Assembly: GCA_026225055.1 (NCBI GenBank)
Contig: JAMFSA010000093.1
Location: forward strand, 1 to 37,517
DNA from: Mucilaginibacter xinganensis
Lineage (GTDB): Bacteria; Bacteroidota; Bacteroidia; Sphingobacteriales; Sphingobacteriaceae
Direction: 5' to 3'
Length of the DNA: 37,517 bases
The notes under the pieces were generated by a model. That model did not search any database. It was given only the letters and a program-made list of their open reading frames with translations, and was not told the origin of the DNA. A program made the translations under genes and the position numbers. Shown one piece after another: positions 1 through 7,198 of the stretch. Numbering within the stretch: the first letter of the stretch is position 1; each line of letters opens with the position of its first letter.

Positions 1-28
1 AATGTTGAACACATAAAAATATTAAGAA

Positions 29-571
29 ATGGCAACTAAGATCAGACTACAGAGACACGGTAAAAAAGGAAAACCTTTTTACTACATCGTAGTGGCAGAC
101 GCACGCGCACCTCGCGACGGTCGTTTTATTGAGCGTTTAGGTTCATACAACCCAAACACTAACCCGGCTACTATCGACATCAATTTCGACAAAACTTTAG
201 ATTGGGTTAACGATGGTGCGCAACCAACCGATACCTGTCGTGCTATATTAGCTTACAAAGGCGTATTGTACAAAAAACACCTACAAGGCGGCCTTAAAAA
301 AGGTGCTTTAACTGCTGAGCAGGTTGAAACAAAATTCCAGGAATGGCTTGATCAGAAAGATGGAAAGATCACTGGCAAGAAAACAGGTTTAGTATCAGCA
401 AAAGACGAAGCCCGTAAAACTGCTTTAGCTGCTGAAGCTAAGAAGAAAGAAGAAAGAGCCGCTGCTATTGCTGCTAAAAATGCTCCTGTTGCTGAAGAAG
501 TAGAAGAAACTCCTGCTGACGAAGAAACTGAAGCACCTGCTGCTGAAGCAGAAGCTGATAGTGCAGAATAA
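29..571 (+). CDS. rpsP: 30S ribosomal protein S16
   Basis: This is small-subunit ribosomal protein S16, which binds 16S rRNA and helps 30S assembly. The first ~80 residues carry the family core, starting [21 protein letters not shown] and continuing with [13 protein letters not shown]. Most bacterial S16 proteins are about 80-100 residues; this one is 180. The extra C-terminal half is Lys-rich and then Ala/Glu-rich (roughly residues 110-180), probably disordered. Long S16 tails are usual in Bacteroidota. The ATG at 29 starts exactly at the conserved N-terminus. The gene ends just before a hairpin/T-run terminator at 603-643, so it may be transcribed apart from rimM. Confidence 0.97.
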   Translation: MATKIRLQRHGKKGKPFYYIVVADARAPRDGRFIERLGSYNPNTNPATIDINFDKTLDWVNDGAQPTDTCRAILAYKGVLYKKHLQGGLKKGALTAEQVETKFQEWLDQKDGKITGKKTGLVSAKDEARKTALAAEAKKKEERAAAIAAKNAPVAEEVEETPADEETEAPAAEAEADSAE

Positions 572-602
572 TTTTTTCGATAAAAAAATTAACAACATAC
601 AT

Positions 603-643
603 GGGCGAAGTAATCTGATAAGGATTCTTCGCCTTTGTTTTTT
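603..643 (+). terminator. rho-independent terminator after rpsP
   Basis: GGCGAAG (604-610) pairs perfectly with CTTCGCC (627-633) and is followed by TTTGTTTTTT. It lies 32 bases after the rpsP stop and would separate rpsP from the downstream genes. Confidence 0.8.
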
Positions 644-657
644 ATACCCCCACCCGG

Positions 658-690
658 CCTCCTCCTAAGCTTAGGCGGAGGCGGAGGGAG
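658..690. repeat. GC-rich imperfect palindrome
   Basis: CCTCCTCCTAAGC is followed by GCTTAGGCGGAGGCGGAGG, an imperfect palindrome around a central AAGCTT. It lies between the rpsP terminator and the next gene and is strikingly GC-rich beside the AT-rich gene that follows. It resembles the short intergenic repeats seen elsewhere in this window. No function is assigned. Confidence 0.5.
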
Positions 691-709
691 TAAACAGGTG
701 GCATTAATA

Positions 710-1084
710 ATGAGCGATACCGAAAACACCATCAAAAAGTCCTTTAATGAAGATTTTTGTTTGTTACTTGAATATCACGTGACAAGGACGTTTCAAAATT
801 CAACGGATAAAACACTTAAATATATTTGGTGTGATGGGGTAGCAATGCCAGACGAATATCAACTCACGGATAAGAATCTTATGGACACTAAGATGATTTC
901 TACAAATGCGTGGATAGGATCTGATGGTCAGCAACAATACGAGATGATTATTCACTTTGGACCATTATCATTTGATGCAGGTATAAAAGGATTAAGTTTG
1001 ATAGATTATTTGCCTACTGAAGAATCTATAGATTGGATAAACATTGCTATAAGCAAACAAAAAATTGAATTACAATTAATTTGA
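710..1084 (+). CDS. hypothetical protein, AT-rich gene between rpsP and rimM
   Basis: I do not recognise a named family. The protein from ATG 710 is 124 residues, acidic and soluble, with no signal peptide or membrane segment. It has a recognisable globular pattern: FCLLLEYHVTRTF, then LKYIWCDGV, then AWIGSDGQQQYEMIIHFG, ending in a short helix/strand (DWINIAISKQKIELQLI). A longer reading frame exists from TTG 635, but it would translate the terminator T-run and the GC-rich palindrome, so ATG 710 is preferred. Base composition is clearly more AT-rich than rpsP and rimM on either side, which suggests a later insertion into the rpsP-rimM neighbourhood. It ends 15 bases before rimM, so it could be co-transcribed with it. 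Confidence 0.7.
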   Translation: MSDTENTIKKSFNEDFCLLLEYHVTRTFQNSTDKTLKYIWCDGVAMPDEYQLTDKNLMDTKMISTNAWIGSDGQQQYEMIIHFGPLSFDAGIKGLSLIDYLPTEESIDWINIAISKQKIELQLI

Positions 1085-1099
1085 CATCAAATTAAGCAT

Positions 1100-1624
1100 A
1101 TGAAAATAGAAGATTGTTTCAGGATAGGCAGCATATTAAAAACCCGCGGACTTAAAGGCGAGCTGCAATTATATGTTGATTTTGACAACCTGGCTGATAT
1201 TGACATCACCGCCATATTTATTGATGTGGCAGGCAAGCTGATCCCTTATTTTGTTGAATCGATAAAATATCCGATGAAGAATACCGCCTACCTGTACCTG
1301 GAGGATATTGATAGCATTGAAAAAGCCACCCCACTGGCTAAAAGGGATGTTTACCTCAACAACAAACAAAAACCCAAAAAGAAAAAGAGCGAGTTTACCC
1401 TAAAGGACCTGAAAGGCTTTACCGCCATTGACGAAAACGAAGGCGAACTGGGCGTAATAACTGAAATTAACGAATACCCGCAGCAGCTGATAGCCAACGT
1501 AACCTACAAAGGCTGCGAAGTGCTGTTCCCGCTAAATGAGGATATTATTAAAGGGATAGATGTAGTGAAAAGTATCGTTTTTATTGATCTGCCGGATGGG
1601 TTGCTGGAGATTTATTTGGATTAA
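1100..1624 (+). CDS. rimM: ribosome maturation factor RimM
   Basis: RimM is a 30S assembly factor that binds S19 and acts during 16S rRNA 3'-domain maturation. The N-terminal half shows the family start FRIGSILKTRGLKGELQLYVD (about residues 7-27). The C-terminal half holds the PRC-barrel-like domain (DLKGFTAIDENEGELGVITEI, then LFPLNEDIIKGIDV and the terminal LPDGLLEIY). The length of 174 residues is normal. Synteny with rpsP upstream fits the usual rpsP-rimM-trmD-rplS order, although one gene intervenes. A clean terminator at 1688-1713 ends this transcription unit, so trmD is not in the same operon here. Confidence 0.95.
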   Translation: MKIEDCFRIGSILKTRGLKGELQLYVDFDNLADIDITAIFIDVAGKLIPYFVESIKYPMKNTAYLYLEDIDSIEKATPLAKRDVYLNNKQKPKKKKSEFTLKDLKGFTAIDENEGELGVITEINEYPQQLIANVTYKGCEVLFPLNEDIIKGIDVVKSIVFIDLPDGLLEIYLD

Positions 1625-1687
1625 TAGGAAAGAAGCAAGAGTTAAGAGTCAGGAATCAAGATTTTAGCTACATTCCAGTTACATATG

Positions 1688-1713
1688 AAGCTCACTTAAC
1701 GTGAGCTTTTTTT
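1688..1713 (+). terminator. rho-independent terminator after rimM
   Basis: AAGCTCAC (1688-1695), loop TTAAC, GTGAGCTT (1701-1708) and a T-run to 1713. It separates rimM from everything downstream, including trmD. Confidence 0.85.
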
Positions 1714-1818
1714 ACAGACAATTTGCAACAAATTTGTATAAATGAGTGAAATATAGTGTATTTGAGTCCTGTCGACCGAAATTGGTAGGGTTGCAAACTG
1801 AAAAAAGTAGCGAGAGGA

Positions 1819-2331
1819 TCAGGTGGGTTGCATGTCCGTAATCATTTTATTTATTTCTCCCATTACTTCATGTATTAGTTTTAGTATGTCTTTAATTCTA
1901 TCATCGTTATAAAACTCAATTTTGGTTTTATCTCTAAAGTTAATGAGCCCAACTTGGGGGTAAAATTCCAACGCATCTGCATTTATTAATGGTGCATAGT
2001 GAGCAAAAAAATTCCGCTCATCTTTTATCATCCTAAGCCTTTTTATTAGCTGTTTGTGTGGGTATCCTTTAGTGTTCGTTTTAGCAAAACCAGATTTGTC
2101 TTGAGCCTCGTCAAGTATATATGTAAAGGCAGTTATTTTGCTCTCGAGTGTCATCCTATCTAAAAGGATATGAAATATTCTTATTTGAGTATCAGCATCA
2201 AAAGATATATCCTTTACTATAAAGTCATCAATTGTTTTTTCTAAAAAAATACATTCATTCAATACAGACCCCCTATAAAATGCAGAAGACTGTGTAATAT
2301 GTTCTAGTTTTTCAATTTCTTCTGGTGTCAT
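1819..2331 (-). CDS. HEPN-motif hypothetical protein
   Basis: The family is not recognised with certainty. The 170-residue protein looks all-helical, with no signal peptide or membrane segment. Near residue 107 it contains KDERNFFAHY, which fits the R-x4-H motif (with Asn after Arg) of HEPN domains, many of which are RNases in toxin-antitoxin or abortive-infection systems; other HEPN proteins are non-catalytic. No nucleotidyltransferase (MNT) or other antitoxin partner is next to it. The gene is AT-rich relative to rimM and trmD and lies divergently from the membrane-protein/regulator pair at 2447-3075, sharing a 115-base intergenic region with it. It belongs to a cluster of accessory genes separating rimM from trmD. 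Assignment to HEPN rests on one motif and predicted helicity. Confidence 0.6.
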   Translation of the reverse strand: MTPEEIEKLEHITQSSAFYRGSVLNECIFLEKTIDDFIVKDISFDADTQIRIFHILLDRMTLESKITAFTYILDEAQDKSGFAKTNTKGYPHKQLIKRLRMIKDERNFFAHYAPLINADALEFYPQVGLINFRDKTKIEFYNDDRIKDILKLIHEVMGEINKMITDMQPT

Positions 2332-2398
2332 TGTAATTTGAGTTAGCCAACCAATCTACAAACTATTTTTCAAATAAATTTGCTTCATCAAATTTGAC

Positions 2399-2445
2399 AT
2401 TTTGTAAAGTTTATTTTACATTTGGTAAATCAAACTTTACAAAAT
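2399..2445. promoter_or_regulatory. double palindromic operator GTAAA-N6-TTTAC
   Basis: Two copies of GTAAA-N6-TTTAC lie in tandem: 2404-2419 and 2425-2440, with centres 21 bp apart (two helical turns). The outer halves also form one perfect 14-bp inverted repeat, ATTTTGTAAAGTTT (2399-2412) and AAACTTTACAAAAT (2432-2445). The block ends one base before the ATG at 2447. Its position and the XRE-type regulator two genes downstream suggest autorepression; this is inference. The divergent gene ending at 2331 may also be controlled from here. Confidence 0.7.
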
Positions 2446-2446
2446 C

Positions 2447-2878
2447 ATGAAATCACGCTTTTTATTCCCGTATTGGTGCCGGTATTTGGGCTGGGGCTTG
2501 TTTTTGGTTCATATCCCCATTGTATTGTTCAGGAAACAGCTTGGCTTTGAGGCGCACGGGCCGGATGATGGTTTGCTGAGTAGTCAGCATGTATTTTTTA
2601 TGACTACTACCTTATTAATGGCCATAGGCTTGTTTCTGGCGGCCTTTGCAAAAGAGCGGATAGAAGATGAGCAGATCTCGCAATTACGCCTGGATTCATT
2701 GCAGTGGGCTATCTACGTCAATTACCTGCTGCTTATCGTCAGCTTAATTTTAACTAACGATACCCAACATATCTTGTTCCTCAATTTACTGGTGCCGCTG
2801 GTATTCTTTATTGTGCGTTTTCAGTGGAAGATCTTCCAGAACAACCGCTTACTTAAAAGAGATAGGGACCTGCGATGA
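2447..2878 (+). CDS. small multi-pass membrane protein, operon partner of an XRE regulator
   Basis: The family is not named with confidence. The 143-residue protein has about four hydrophobic segments: around residues 10-27 (YLGWGLFLVHIPIVLF), 48-68 (FFMTTTLLMAIGLFLAAFA), 88-103 (AIYVNYLLLIVSLIL) and 107-124 (HILFLNLLVPLVFFIV). It ends in a basic tail (LLKRDRDLR). The last bases overlap the next start (ATGA at 2875-2878), so translation is coupled to the small HTH protein. Pairs of a small integral membrane protein with a YozG-like XRE regulator are common in bacteria, often with the membrane protein affecting regulator activity. The palindromic operator directly upstream supports a self-regulated two-gene operon. 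Confidence 0.7.
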   Translation: MKSRFLFPYWCRYLGWGLFLVHIPIVLFRKQLGFEAHGPDDGLLSSQHVFFMTTTLLMAIGLFLAAFAKERIEDEQISQLRLDSLQWAIYVNYLLLIVSLILTNDTQHILFLNLLVPLVFFIVRFQWKIFQNNRLLKRDRDLR

Positions 2879-3075
2879 AAAACACGATCCGCGTTGAGCG
2901 CGCCATAAAAAACATCACCCAGGCCGATCTTGCCGAACTGATCGGCGTATCGCGCCAAACCATCAATACCATCGAGAGTAACCGCTACGTACCGTCAACC
3001 GTGCTGGCCCTAAAAATTGCCCGGGTGTTTGATAAACCTGTGGAACAGATCTTTACATTGGACGATACGGACTAA
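2875..3075 (+). CDS. XRE-family helix-turn-helix regulator (66 aa)
   Basis: This single-domain DNA-binding protein matches the compact XRE/YozG group. The helix-turn-helix spans about residues 14-45: ITQADLAELIGVSRQTINTI is followed by ESNRYVPSTVLALKIARVF and the typical ending DKPVEQIFTL. It has no additional sensor domain. The start overlaps the stop of the upstream membrane-protein gene by 4 bases. The likely operator is the double palindrome at 2399-2445. It presumably represses its own operon; which signal releases it is not visible. Confidence 0.9.
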   Translation: MKNTIRVERAIKNITQADLAELIGVSRQTINTIESNRYVPSTVLALKIARVFDKPVEQIFTLDDTD

Positions 3076-3122
3076 CCTATACTAATGGTGAACTTTGTTA
3101 TTAACACTTAATATGATTGATA

Positions 3123-3533
3123 ATGGAAACTAAAACAGCTTTCGCACCTATGTTAACCATTCGTAATGGTGTAACCGATATTGATTTCTACAAAAATGGC
3201 TTAGGAGCAGTTGAATTTATGCGGCTTAACAATGATGATGGCAGCATACACGTAGCAGAATTGATGATAGAGGATGCTATGTTCCACCTGCATGAGATTT
3301 ACCCCCACTCTGATGAGTTTAACCCGCAGGCACATGCAGGTGTGATCACCCTGGGATTAATGACTGCCGATGTACATGGTATGTTCGATAATGCTATTGC
3401 GGCAGGTGCCACTATTATCTCCCCTGTTACAGATTATGAATATGGCTACCGACAGGGCACGCTGCAAGATCCATTTGGGCATCAGTGGCTAATAGAATGC
3501 CGGATACCAGCCTCGCCGGATTGGAAAGGGTAG
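3123..3533 (+). CDS. VOC-superfamily (glyoxalase/PhnB-like) protein
   Basis: This is a small soluble protein of the vicinal-oxygen-chelate fold, related to glyoxalase/bleomycin-resistance and PhnB-like proteins. Visible features are PMLTIRNGVTDIDFYKNGLGA at the start (first beta-alpha-beta unit), HVAELMIEDAMFHLHE in the middle, and the second half module ending QDPFGHQWLIECRI, where the DPFGHQW turn is typical. The substrate cannot be read from sequence. ATG 3123 is chosen over the TTG at 3117 because the conserved region starts a few residues later. It stands alone between the XRE regulator and trmD. Confidence 0.85.
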   Translation: METKTAFAPMLTIRNGVTDIDFYKNGLGAVEFMRLNNDDGSIHVAELMIEDAMFHLHEIYPHSDEFNPQAHAGVITLGLMTADVHGMFDNAIAAGATIISPVTDYEYGYRQGTLQDPFGHQWLIECRIPASPDWKG

Positions 3534-3581
3534 TACTGTTGTCTTTGAACTTTAAACTTTATACTTTCAACTCAAAGAAAC

Positions 3582-3589
3582 TATCTTTG
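3582..3589 (+). promoter_or_regulatory. possible -7 promoter box for trmD
   Basis: TATCTTTG matches the Bacteroidota -7 consensus TAnnTTTG. It lies 4 bases before the trmD ATG at 3594, so a transcript from it would be nearly leaderless. No convincing -33 element was found at the usual distance. Confidence 0.35.
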
Positions 3590-3593
3590 CGCC

Positions 3594-4268
3594 ATGCGTT
3601 TTGATATCATTACCGTTTTGCCGGGTTTGCTGGATAGTCCGTTTGCACATTCAATTTTACAGCGTGCGCAAAAAAAGGGCATCGCCGAAATTGTTGTACA
3701 TAACCTGCGCGATTACTCCACCAGCAAGCAAAAAAGCGTAGACGATTACCCCTACGGCGGTGGCAGCGGCATGGTAATGACTATTGAACCATTCGCCGCC
3801 ATTATTGAAAAACTAAAGGGCGAACGCGAGTACGACGAGATCATCTTCATGTCGCCCGATGGCGAAACGCTGAATCAGCAGATAGCCAACCAGCTATCCA
3901 TAAAAGGCAACATCATTATATTGTGCGGGCATTATAAAGGCATCGATCAGCGTATCAGGGATATATTTGTTACCCGCGAGATCTCTATTGGCGATTATGT
4001 ACTCTCCGGCGGTGAACTGCCCGCTGCTGTCTTGGTTGATGCGATAGTGAGATTGATACCAGGTGTATTATCTGATGAAACTTCGGCGCTTTCTGATTCT
4101 TTTCAGGATGGATTACTTGATGCCCCAGTTTACACCCGCCCGGCCGATTGGAACGGCCATCGTGTACCCGATATACTACTAAGCGGCAACACCCCCGAAA
4201 TTGAAAAATGGCGCTTTGAGCAGGCTGTAGAGCGCACCAGGTTAAGAAGGCCTGATCTTCTGGAGTGA
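3594..4268 (+). CDS. trmD: tRNA (guanine-N1)-methyltransferase
   Basis: TrmD methylates G37 next to the anticodon (m1G37) using S-adenosylmethionine and prevents +1 frameshifting. The protein is a SPOUT trefoil-knot methyltransferase: [17 protein letters not shown] starts it, [13 protein letters not shown] and [12 protein letters not shown] are hallmark motifs, and [15 protein letters not shown] forms the SAM-binding knot. The terminal part [20 protein letters not shown] is also characteristic. Length 224 is normal. Unlike the compact rpsP-rimM-trmD-rplS arrangement of many bacteria, about 2 kb of accessory genes and a terminator separate it from rimM, so it should have its own promoter. rplS follows after 183 bases. 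Confidence 0.97.
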   Translation: MRFDIITVLPGLLDSPFAHSILQRAQKKGIAEIVVHNLRDYSTSKQKSVDDYPYGGGSGMVMTIEPFAAIIEKLKGEREYDEIIFMSPDGETLNQQIANQLSIKGNIIILCGHYKGIDQRIRDIFVTREISIGDYVLSGGELPAAVLVDAIVRLIPGVLSDETSALSDSFQDGLLDAPVYTRPADWNGHRVPDILLSGNTPEIEKWRFEQAVERTRLRRPDLLE

Positions 4269-4329
4269 GTGGTTGATTGGGTTGGATTAGTGAGCATTTT
4301 TTTTAGTTTAAAAAGCGCCAACCACTCAC
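4265..4329. repeat. 11-bp inverted repeat in the trmD-rplS gap
   Basis: GTGAGTGGTTG (4265-4275, overlapping the trmD stop) and CAACCACTCAC (4319-4329) are perfect reverse complements 43 bases apart. There is no clear T-run after the right arm, so it is not an obvious terminator. It could be an RNA structure in the trmD-rplS leader or a degraded palindromic repeat. Confidence 0.5.
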
Positions 4330-4410
4330 CAAATAAACTTAATCAACGAATCAACAAAAAAAATCAAATCGTACTTTTTATTTCCAAAAATAATCCCTAT
4401 AATTGCAATC

Positions 4411-4433
4411 CGATTTTTACGGGTTAAAAATCG
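4411..4433 (+). promoter_or_regulatory. leader hairpin upstream of rplS
   Basis: CGATTTTTA (4411-4419) and TAAAAATCG (4425-4433) form a 9-bp perfect stem 18 bases before the rplS ATG. Ribosomal protein genes often carry autoregulatory leader structures, so this might be one for L19. There is no other support for that role. Confidence 0.35.
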
Positions 4434-4451
4434 CTTTTAGAGCTTAAAATC

Positions 4452-4799
4452 ATGGATTTAGTAAAATTTGTAGAAGAGCAAACAGTAGCAGTTAATCAAT
4501 TTCCGTCGTTCAAAGCCGGTGATACTGTAAGCGTACATTATAAAATAAGAGAAGGAAACAAAGAACGTATCCAAATTTACCAGGGTGTAGTTATCCAACG
4601 CAACAGTGTTGGCGTATCTGAAACTTTTACCGTTCGTAAAATTTCAAACGGCATAGGTGTTGAGCGTATCTTCCCTATCAACTCACCAAACATTGATAAA
4701 GTAGAAGTTAACAGCCACGGTAAAGTACGTCGTGCTAAACTATACTACCTACGTGCACTTACTGGTAAGGCAGCTCGTATCAAATCAAAAAGAGTTTAA
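4452..4799 (+). CDS. rplS: 50S ribosomal protein L19
   Basis: L19 sits at the 30S-50S interface of the ribosome. The sequence is typical and of normal length (115 residues): [16 protein letters not shown], then [13 protein letters not shown], then [20 protein letters not shown] near the centre, and [20 protein letters not shown] at the end. The ATG at 4452 gives the usual N-terminus. The gene is followed by a strong terminator at 4836-4867. It closes the dispersed rpsP-rimM-trmD-rplS neighbourhood. Confidence 0.97.
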   Translation: MDLVKFVEEQTVAVNQFPSFKAGDTVSVHYKIREGNKERIQIYQGVVIQRNSVGVSETFTVRKISNGIGVERIFPINSPNIDKVEVNSHGKVRRAKLYYLRALTGKAARIKSKRV

Positions 4800-4835
4800 T
4801 TATCCAATCCTCCTAAAGGGGATTCATGATATTCG

Positions 4836-4867
4836 CCTTCCCGGGTCATTCCGGGGAGGTTTTTTTT
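4836..4867 (+). terminator. rho-independent terminator after rplS
   Basis: CCTTCCCGG (4836-4844), loop GTCATT, CCGGGGAGG (4851-4859; one T-G pair), followed by eight T (4860-4867). Confidence 0.85.
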
Positions 4868-4900
4868 GTTGATTACGATTTTGTATCAACAATCCCCATG

Positions 4901-5198
4901 GAGACGCAAAATATTGCGTCTGTACAATTACAACGCATATCCCGCAAAAAGAGACACAAAGTATTGTGCCTCTACAAATAAATTCTTTTCATATTCTCCG
5001 TAGAGACGCAATATTTTGCGTCTCCCACATACAGGCAAACCGCGTGTAAAGAGACACATCGCATTTTGCTGAGACATAAAGTATTGTGTCTCTACAACGA
5101 AAATTCTTTTTATTCCACGTAGAGACGCAATACTTTGCGTCTCCCAAATTGCAAGGCATATCATTCCGTACAAGAGACACAATGTGTTGTGTCTCTAC
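4901..5198. repeat. cluster of six GAGACRC hairpin repeats (about 100-bp tandem unit)
   Basis: Six short hairpins of the form GAGACRCAA...TTGYGTCTC occur at 4901-4921, 4951-4975, 5001-5024, 5071-5095, 5119-5143 and 5174-5198. They alternate between a GAGACGC type and a GAGACAC type, and the two form a larger unit of about 100 bases repeated at 4951-5050 and 5071-5173, with partial units at each end. A stray half hairpin (GAGACAC) sits at 5051-5057. This fills most of the 480-base gap between rplS and psd. Similar GTAGAGACGC palindromes are widespread intergenic repeats in bacteria; no coding potential is credible here. Confidence 0.85.
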
Positions 5199-5280
5199 GA
5201 TAAAAAACAGGTTATTTCCAACAAAAAAAATCCCTGCCGTTAATAGCAAGGATTTTTTCATATTGATATTAGAACTTTAT

Positions 5281-6090
5281 CTACGACACCTTTTTGTCTG
5301 ATCCCTTAGCTGGCGTTTTAGCCTTTGTAACTTTGACAGGCTTTGCAGGCAATTCAACATCTACGACTGCCTCTTTAGGCTCAGTGGCAATTACTTTTGT
5401 TTCAGCTTTAACAACCTTCGCGCCTTCAGGTGGGGTTAATTCAGCCAATACCGTTCTGCCGCCTTTTACCACATCATTTATATTAACCTTAACCTTGGTG
5501 CCCAGCGGTAAAAATATATCCACCCTCGATCCAAACTTAATGAAGCCGAATTGATCGCCTTGTTGCACCTTATCACCTTCTTTTACATACCAGCATATGC
5601 GACGGGCCAAAGCACCGGCAATCTGCCTGAATAATACCTGTGTACCCGCGCTGTTCTCGGTAACAACCGTGGTACGCTCATTTTCTGTTGATGATTTTGG
5701 ATGCCATGCCACCAGGTATTTACCCGGGTGATACTTAAAATATTTAACCACACCGCTAATAGGGTTACGGTTAACGTGCACATTTATGGGCGACATAAAT
5801 ACAGAGATCTGTATGCGCCTGTCCTTTAAAAATTCAGGCTCCTCAGTTTCCTCAATTACCACTACTTTACCATCAGCAGGGCAAAGCACCTGGGTTTCAT
5901 CCTGGGTAATGGTTAGTTTCGGGCTGCGGAAAAACTGCAGGATAATGAGGAACAGCAAAGCCGATAATATATATACGAACCATTTAAGCGAGTGCGCCTG
6001 TGGTAGGTAAAACTGTATCACCGCGTTCAATACAAATATGAACAATATGGTAACGGCTAGCGAGGTATATCCTTCTTTATGAATGGTCAT
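5281..6090 (-). CDS. psd: phosphatidylserine decarboxylase-family protein
   Basis: This enzyme decarboxylates phosphatidylserine to phosphatidylethanolamine at the inner membrane, using a pyruvoyl group made by self-cleavage at a Gly-Ser bond. The cleavage motif is visible as FIKFGSRVDIFLP. Upstream are VLCPADGKVVVIEE and ISVFMSPINVHVNRNPISG, typical of the short Psd family. Two hydrophobic segments near the N-terminus (YTSLAVTILFIFVLNAVI and FVYILSALLFLIIL) anchor it. ATG 6090 is preferred over one 17 codons upstream because MTIHKEGYTSLA starts the conserved region. The last ~50 residues are an unusual Lys/Ala/Pro-rich tail. It lies 56 bases after cdsA, in the same operon and lipid pathway. 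Confidence 0.92.
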   Translation of the reverse strand: MTIHKEGYTSLAVTILFIFVLNAVIQFYLPQAHSLKWFVYILSALLFLIILQFFRSPKLTITQDETQVLCPADGKVVVIEETEEPEFLKDRRIQISVFMSPINVHVNRNPISGVVKYFKYHPGKYLVAWHPKSSTENERTTVVTENSAGTQVLFRQIAGALARRICWYVKEGDKVQQGDQFGFIKFGSRVDIFLPLGTKVKVNINDVVKGGRTVLAELTPPEGAKVVKAETKVIATEPKEAVVDVELPAKPVKVTKAKTPAKGSDKKVS

Positions 6091-6146
6091 GTTAAATTCT
6101 TTTTTATTTGTATCGATATATAACGCACAATAATTGTGCAAAACTA

Positions 6147-6989
6147 CTAATTTGTAATGAAGTACAGGTAAGCATAAACAGCAGGAACAGCTAAAAATAA
6201 TCCGTCGAACCTATCAAGCAAACCGCCGTGCCCCGGCAATATGCCGCCGCTGTCCTTAACATTAATACTACGTTTAAACATGGATTCCACCAGGTCGCCC
6301 ATGGTGCCTACTGTGCCAATGATCACTGCCATGCCTGCCCATTGCACAGAGGTGAGGTCAGTATAAAAATGACTGATGATTAAACCCACACCCGCGCTGA
6401 TCAATACACCGCCGATAAAGCCTTCCCATGTTTTTTTAGGTGAATGGCGTTCGAACAGTTTATGTTTACCAATGCCCATACCGGTAAGGTAAGCGCCGGT
6501 ATCATTGGCCCACAGCATCAGCAAAAACGCCATCGGAAAATGGAAGTTAAAACCCTCAAACCTGCCTGCATAAGCCAGCGCGTGGAAGAAGGTGAACGGC
6601 ACAATTGTAAATATAATACCGAGAAACGTATAGGCAATGTTATTAAACGGTGTGTCCAACTTGCGGAACAGCTCCCATATAAATATGCCACCGAATACTA
6701 CCGGGGTCAGAAACAGTAGCTTATATACGCATCTGCCTTGCGATAGCGCAGGTAATGCAAAAGCATCCTTATAAGTAAATAAAGCAAAAGCGATGTATAG
6801 CAAAGCGCCGCATATTAACCCCATCGGCAGGTTTGGTTTTGCGGTTCCCTGGCTTATCAAGCCATAAAATTCATACAGGCAAAACAGGCTTAACACCAGG
6901 TAAAAAGCTCCGAATACATAATGCCCCAATAGCACAGAGGCCAGCATCACAATAATAAAAAAGAAGCCCGTAATGGCGCGTGTTTTCAT
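6147..6989 (-). CDS. cdsA: phosphatidate cytidylyltransferase
   Basis: CdsA makes CDP-diacylglycerol from phosphatidic acid and CTP, the branch point for bacterial phospholipids. It is a polytopic membrane protein of 280 residues with about eight hydrophobic segments. The C-terminal family signature is clear: SMFKRSINVKDSGGILPGHG followed by GLLDRFDGL. NDTGAYLTGMGIGKHKL and SPKKTWEGFIGG are further family motifs. The start overlaps the stop of the DUF2007 gene (ATGA, 6986-6989), so translation is coupled. psd follows, giving two enzymes of the phosphatidylethanolamine route in one operon. Confidence 0.96.
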   Translation of the reverse strand: MKTRAITGFFFIIVMLASVLLGHYVFGAFYLVLSLFCLYEFYGLISQGTAKPNLPMGLICGALLYIAFALFTYKDAFALPALSQGRCVYKLLFLTPVVFGGIFIWELFRKLDTPFNNIAYTFLGIIFTIVPFTFFHALAYAGRFEGFNFHFPMAFLLMLWANDTGAYLTGMGIGKHKLFERHSPKKTWEGFIGGVLISAGVGLIISHFYTDLTSVQWAGMAVIIGTVGTMGDLVESMFKRSINVKDSGGILPGHGGLLDRFDGLFLAVPAVYAYLYFITN

Positions 6990-7198
6990 AGATCTATTTG
7001 GTTGAGGATAAGCAGTTCAATGGCGTGGTTAAAATCCTCATTATGTACATAAACTTCAACGTTTCCGAAATTGCGGTAGGATGAATCTTGTTTATTAAGC
7101 AATACCGCTTCAATAGCATGCTGTGTAAGCATCTGCTTTACAAACTCCGACTGATAAAAATTTGTTGATTTGTAAATTTTAACCCAGTTTTTTTCCAT
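6986..7198 (-). CDS. DUF2007 small protein
   Basis: This 70-residue cytoplasmic protein matches the DUF2007 (putative signal-transducing) family: MEKNWVKIYKSTNFYQSEFV, then LTQHAIEAVLLNKQDSSY and VEVYVHNEDFNHAIELL. The ferredoxin-like fold resembles PII-like or ACT-like small domains, but its ligand is unknown. ATG 7198 is chosen: it overlaps the stop of the CPBP gene in a TAATG arrangement, and the 16 codons upstream of it in frame lie inside that gene. The stop overlaps the cdsA start. Its position suggests an accessory role in membrane lipid or envelope homeostasis. Confidence 0.85.
   Translation of the reverse strand: MEKNWVKIYKSTNFYQSEFVKQMLTQHAIEAVLLNKQDSSYRNFGNVEVYVHNEDFNHAIELLILNQIDL

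Noticed and set aside
635..709. TTG start that extends the 710-1084 gene upstream
   Set aside because: It would translate the terminator T-run and a GC-rich palindrome into MFFIPPPGLLLSLGGGGG, which is not part of the globular protein.
4901..5198. Possible CRISPR array
   Set aside because: Repeats are alternating hairpins of two types with related spacers, no uniform repeat-spacer length and no cas genes nearby.
4928..5301. Several short overlapping reading frames in the rplS-psd gap
   Set aside because: They are translations of the GAGACRC hairpin repeats in several frames and show only repeated peptides such as VETQYF.
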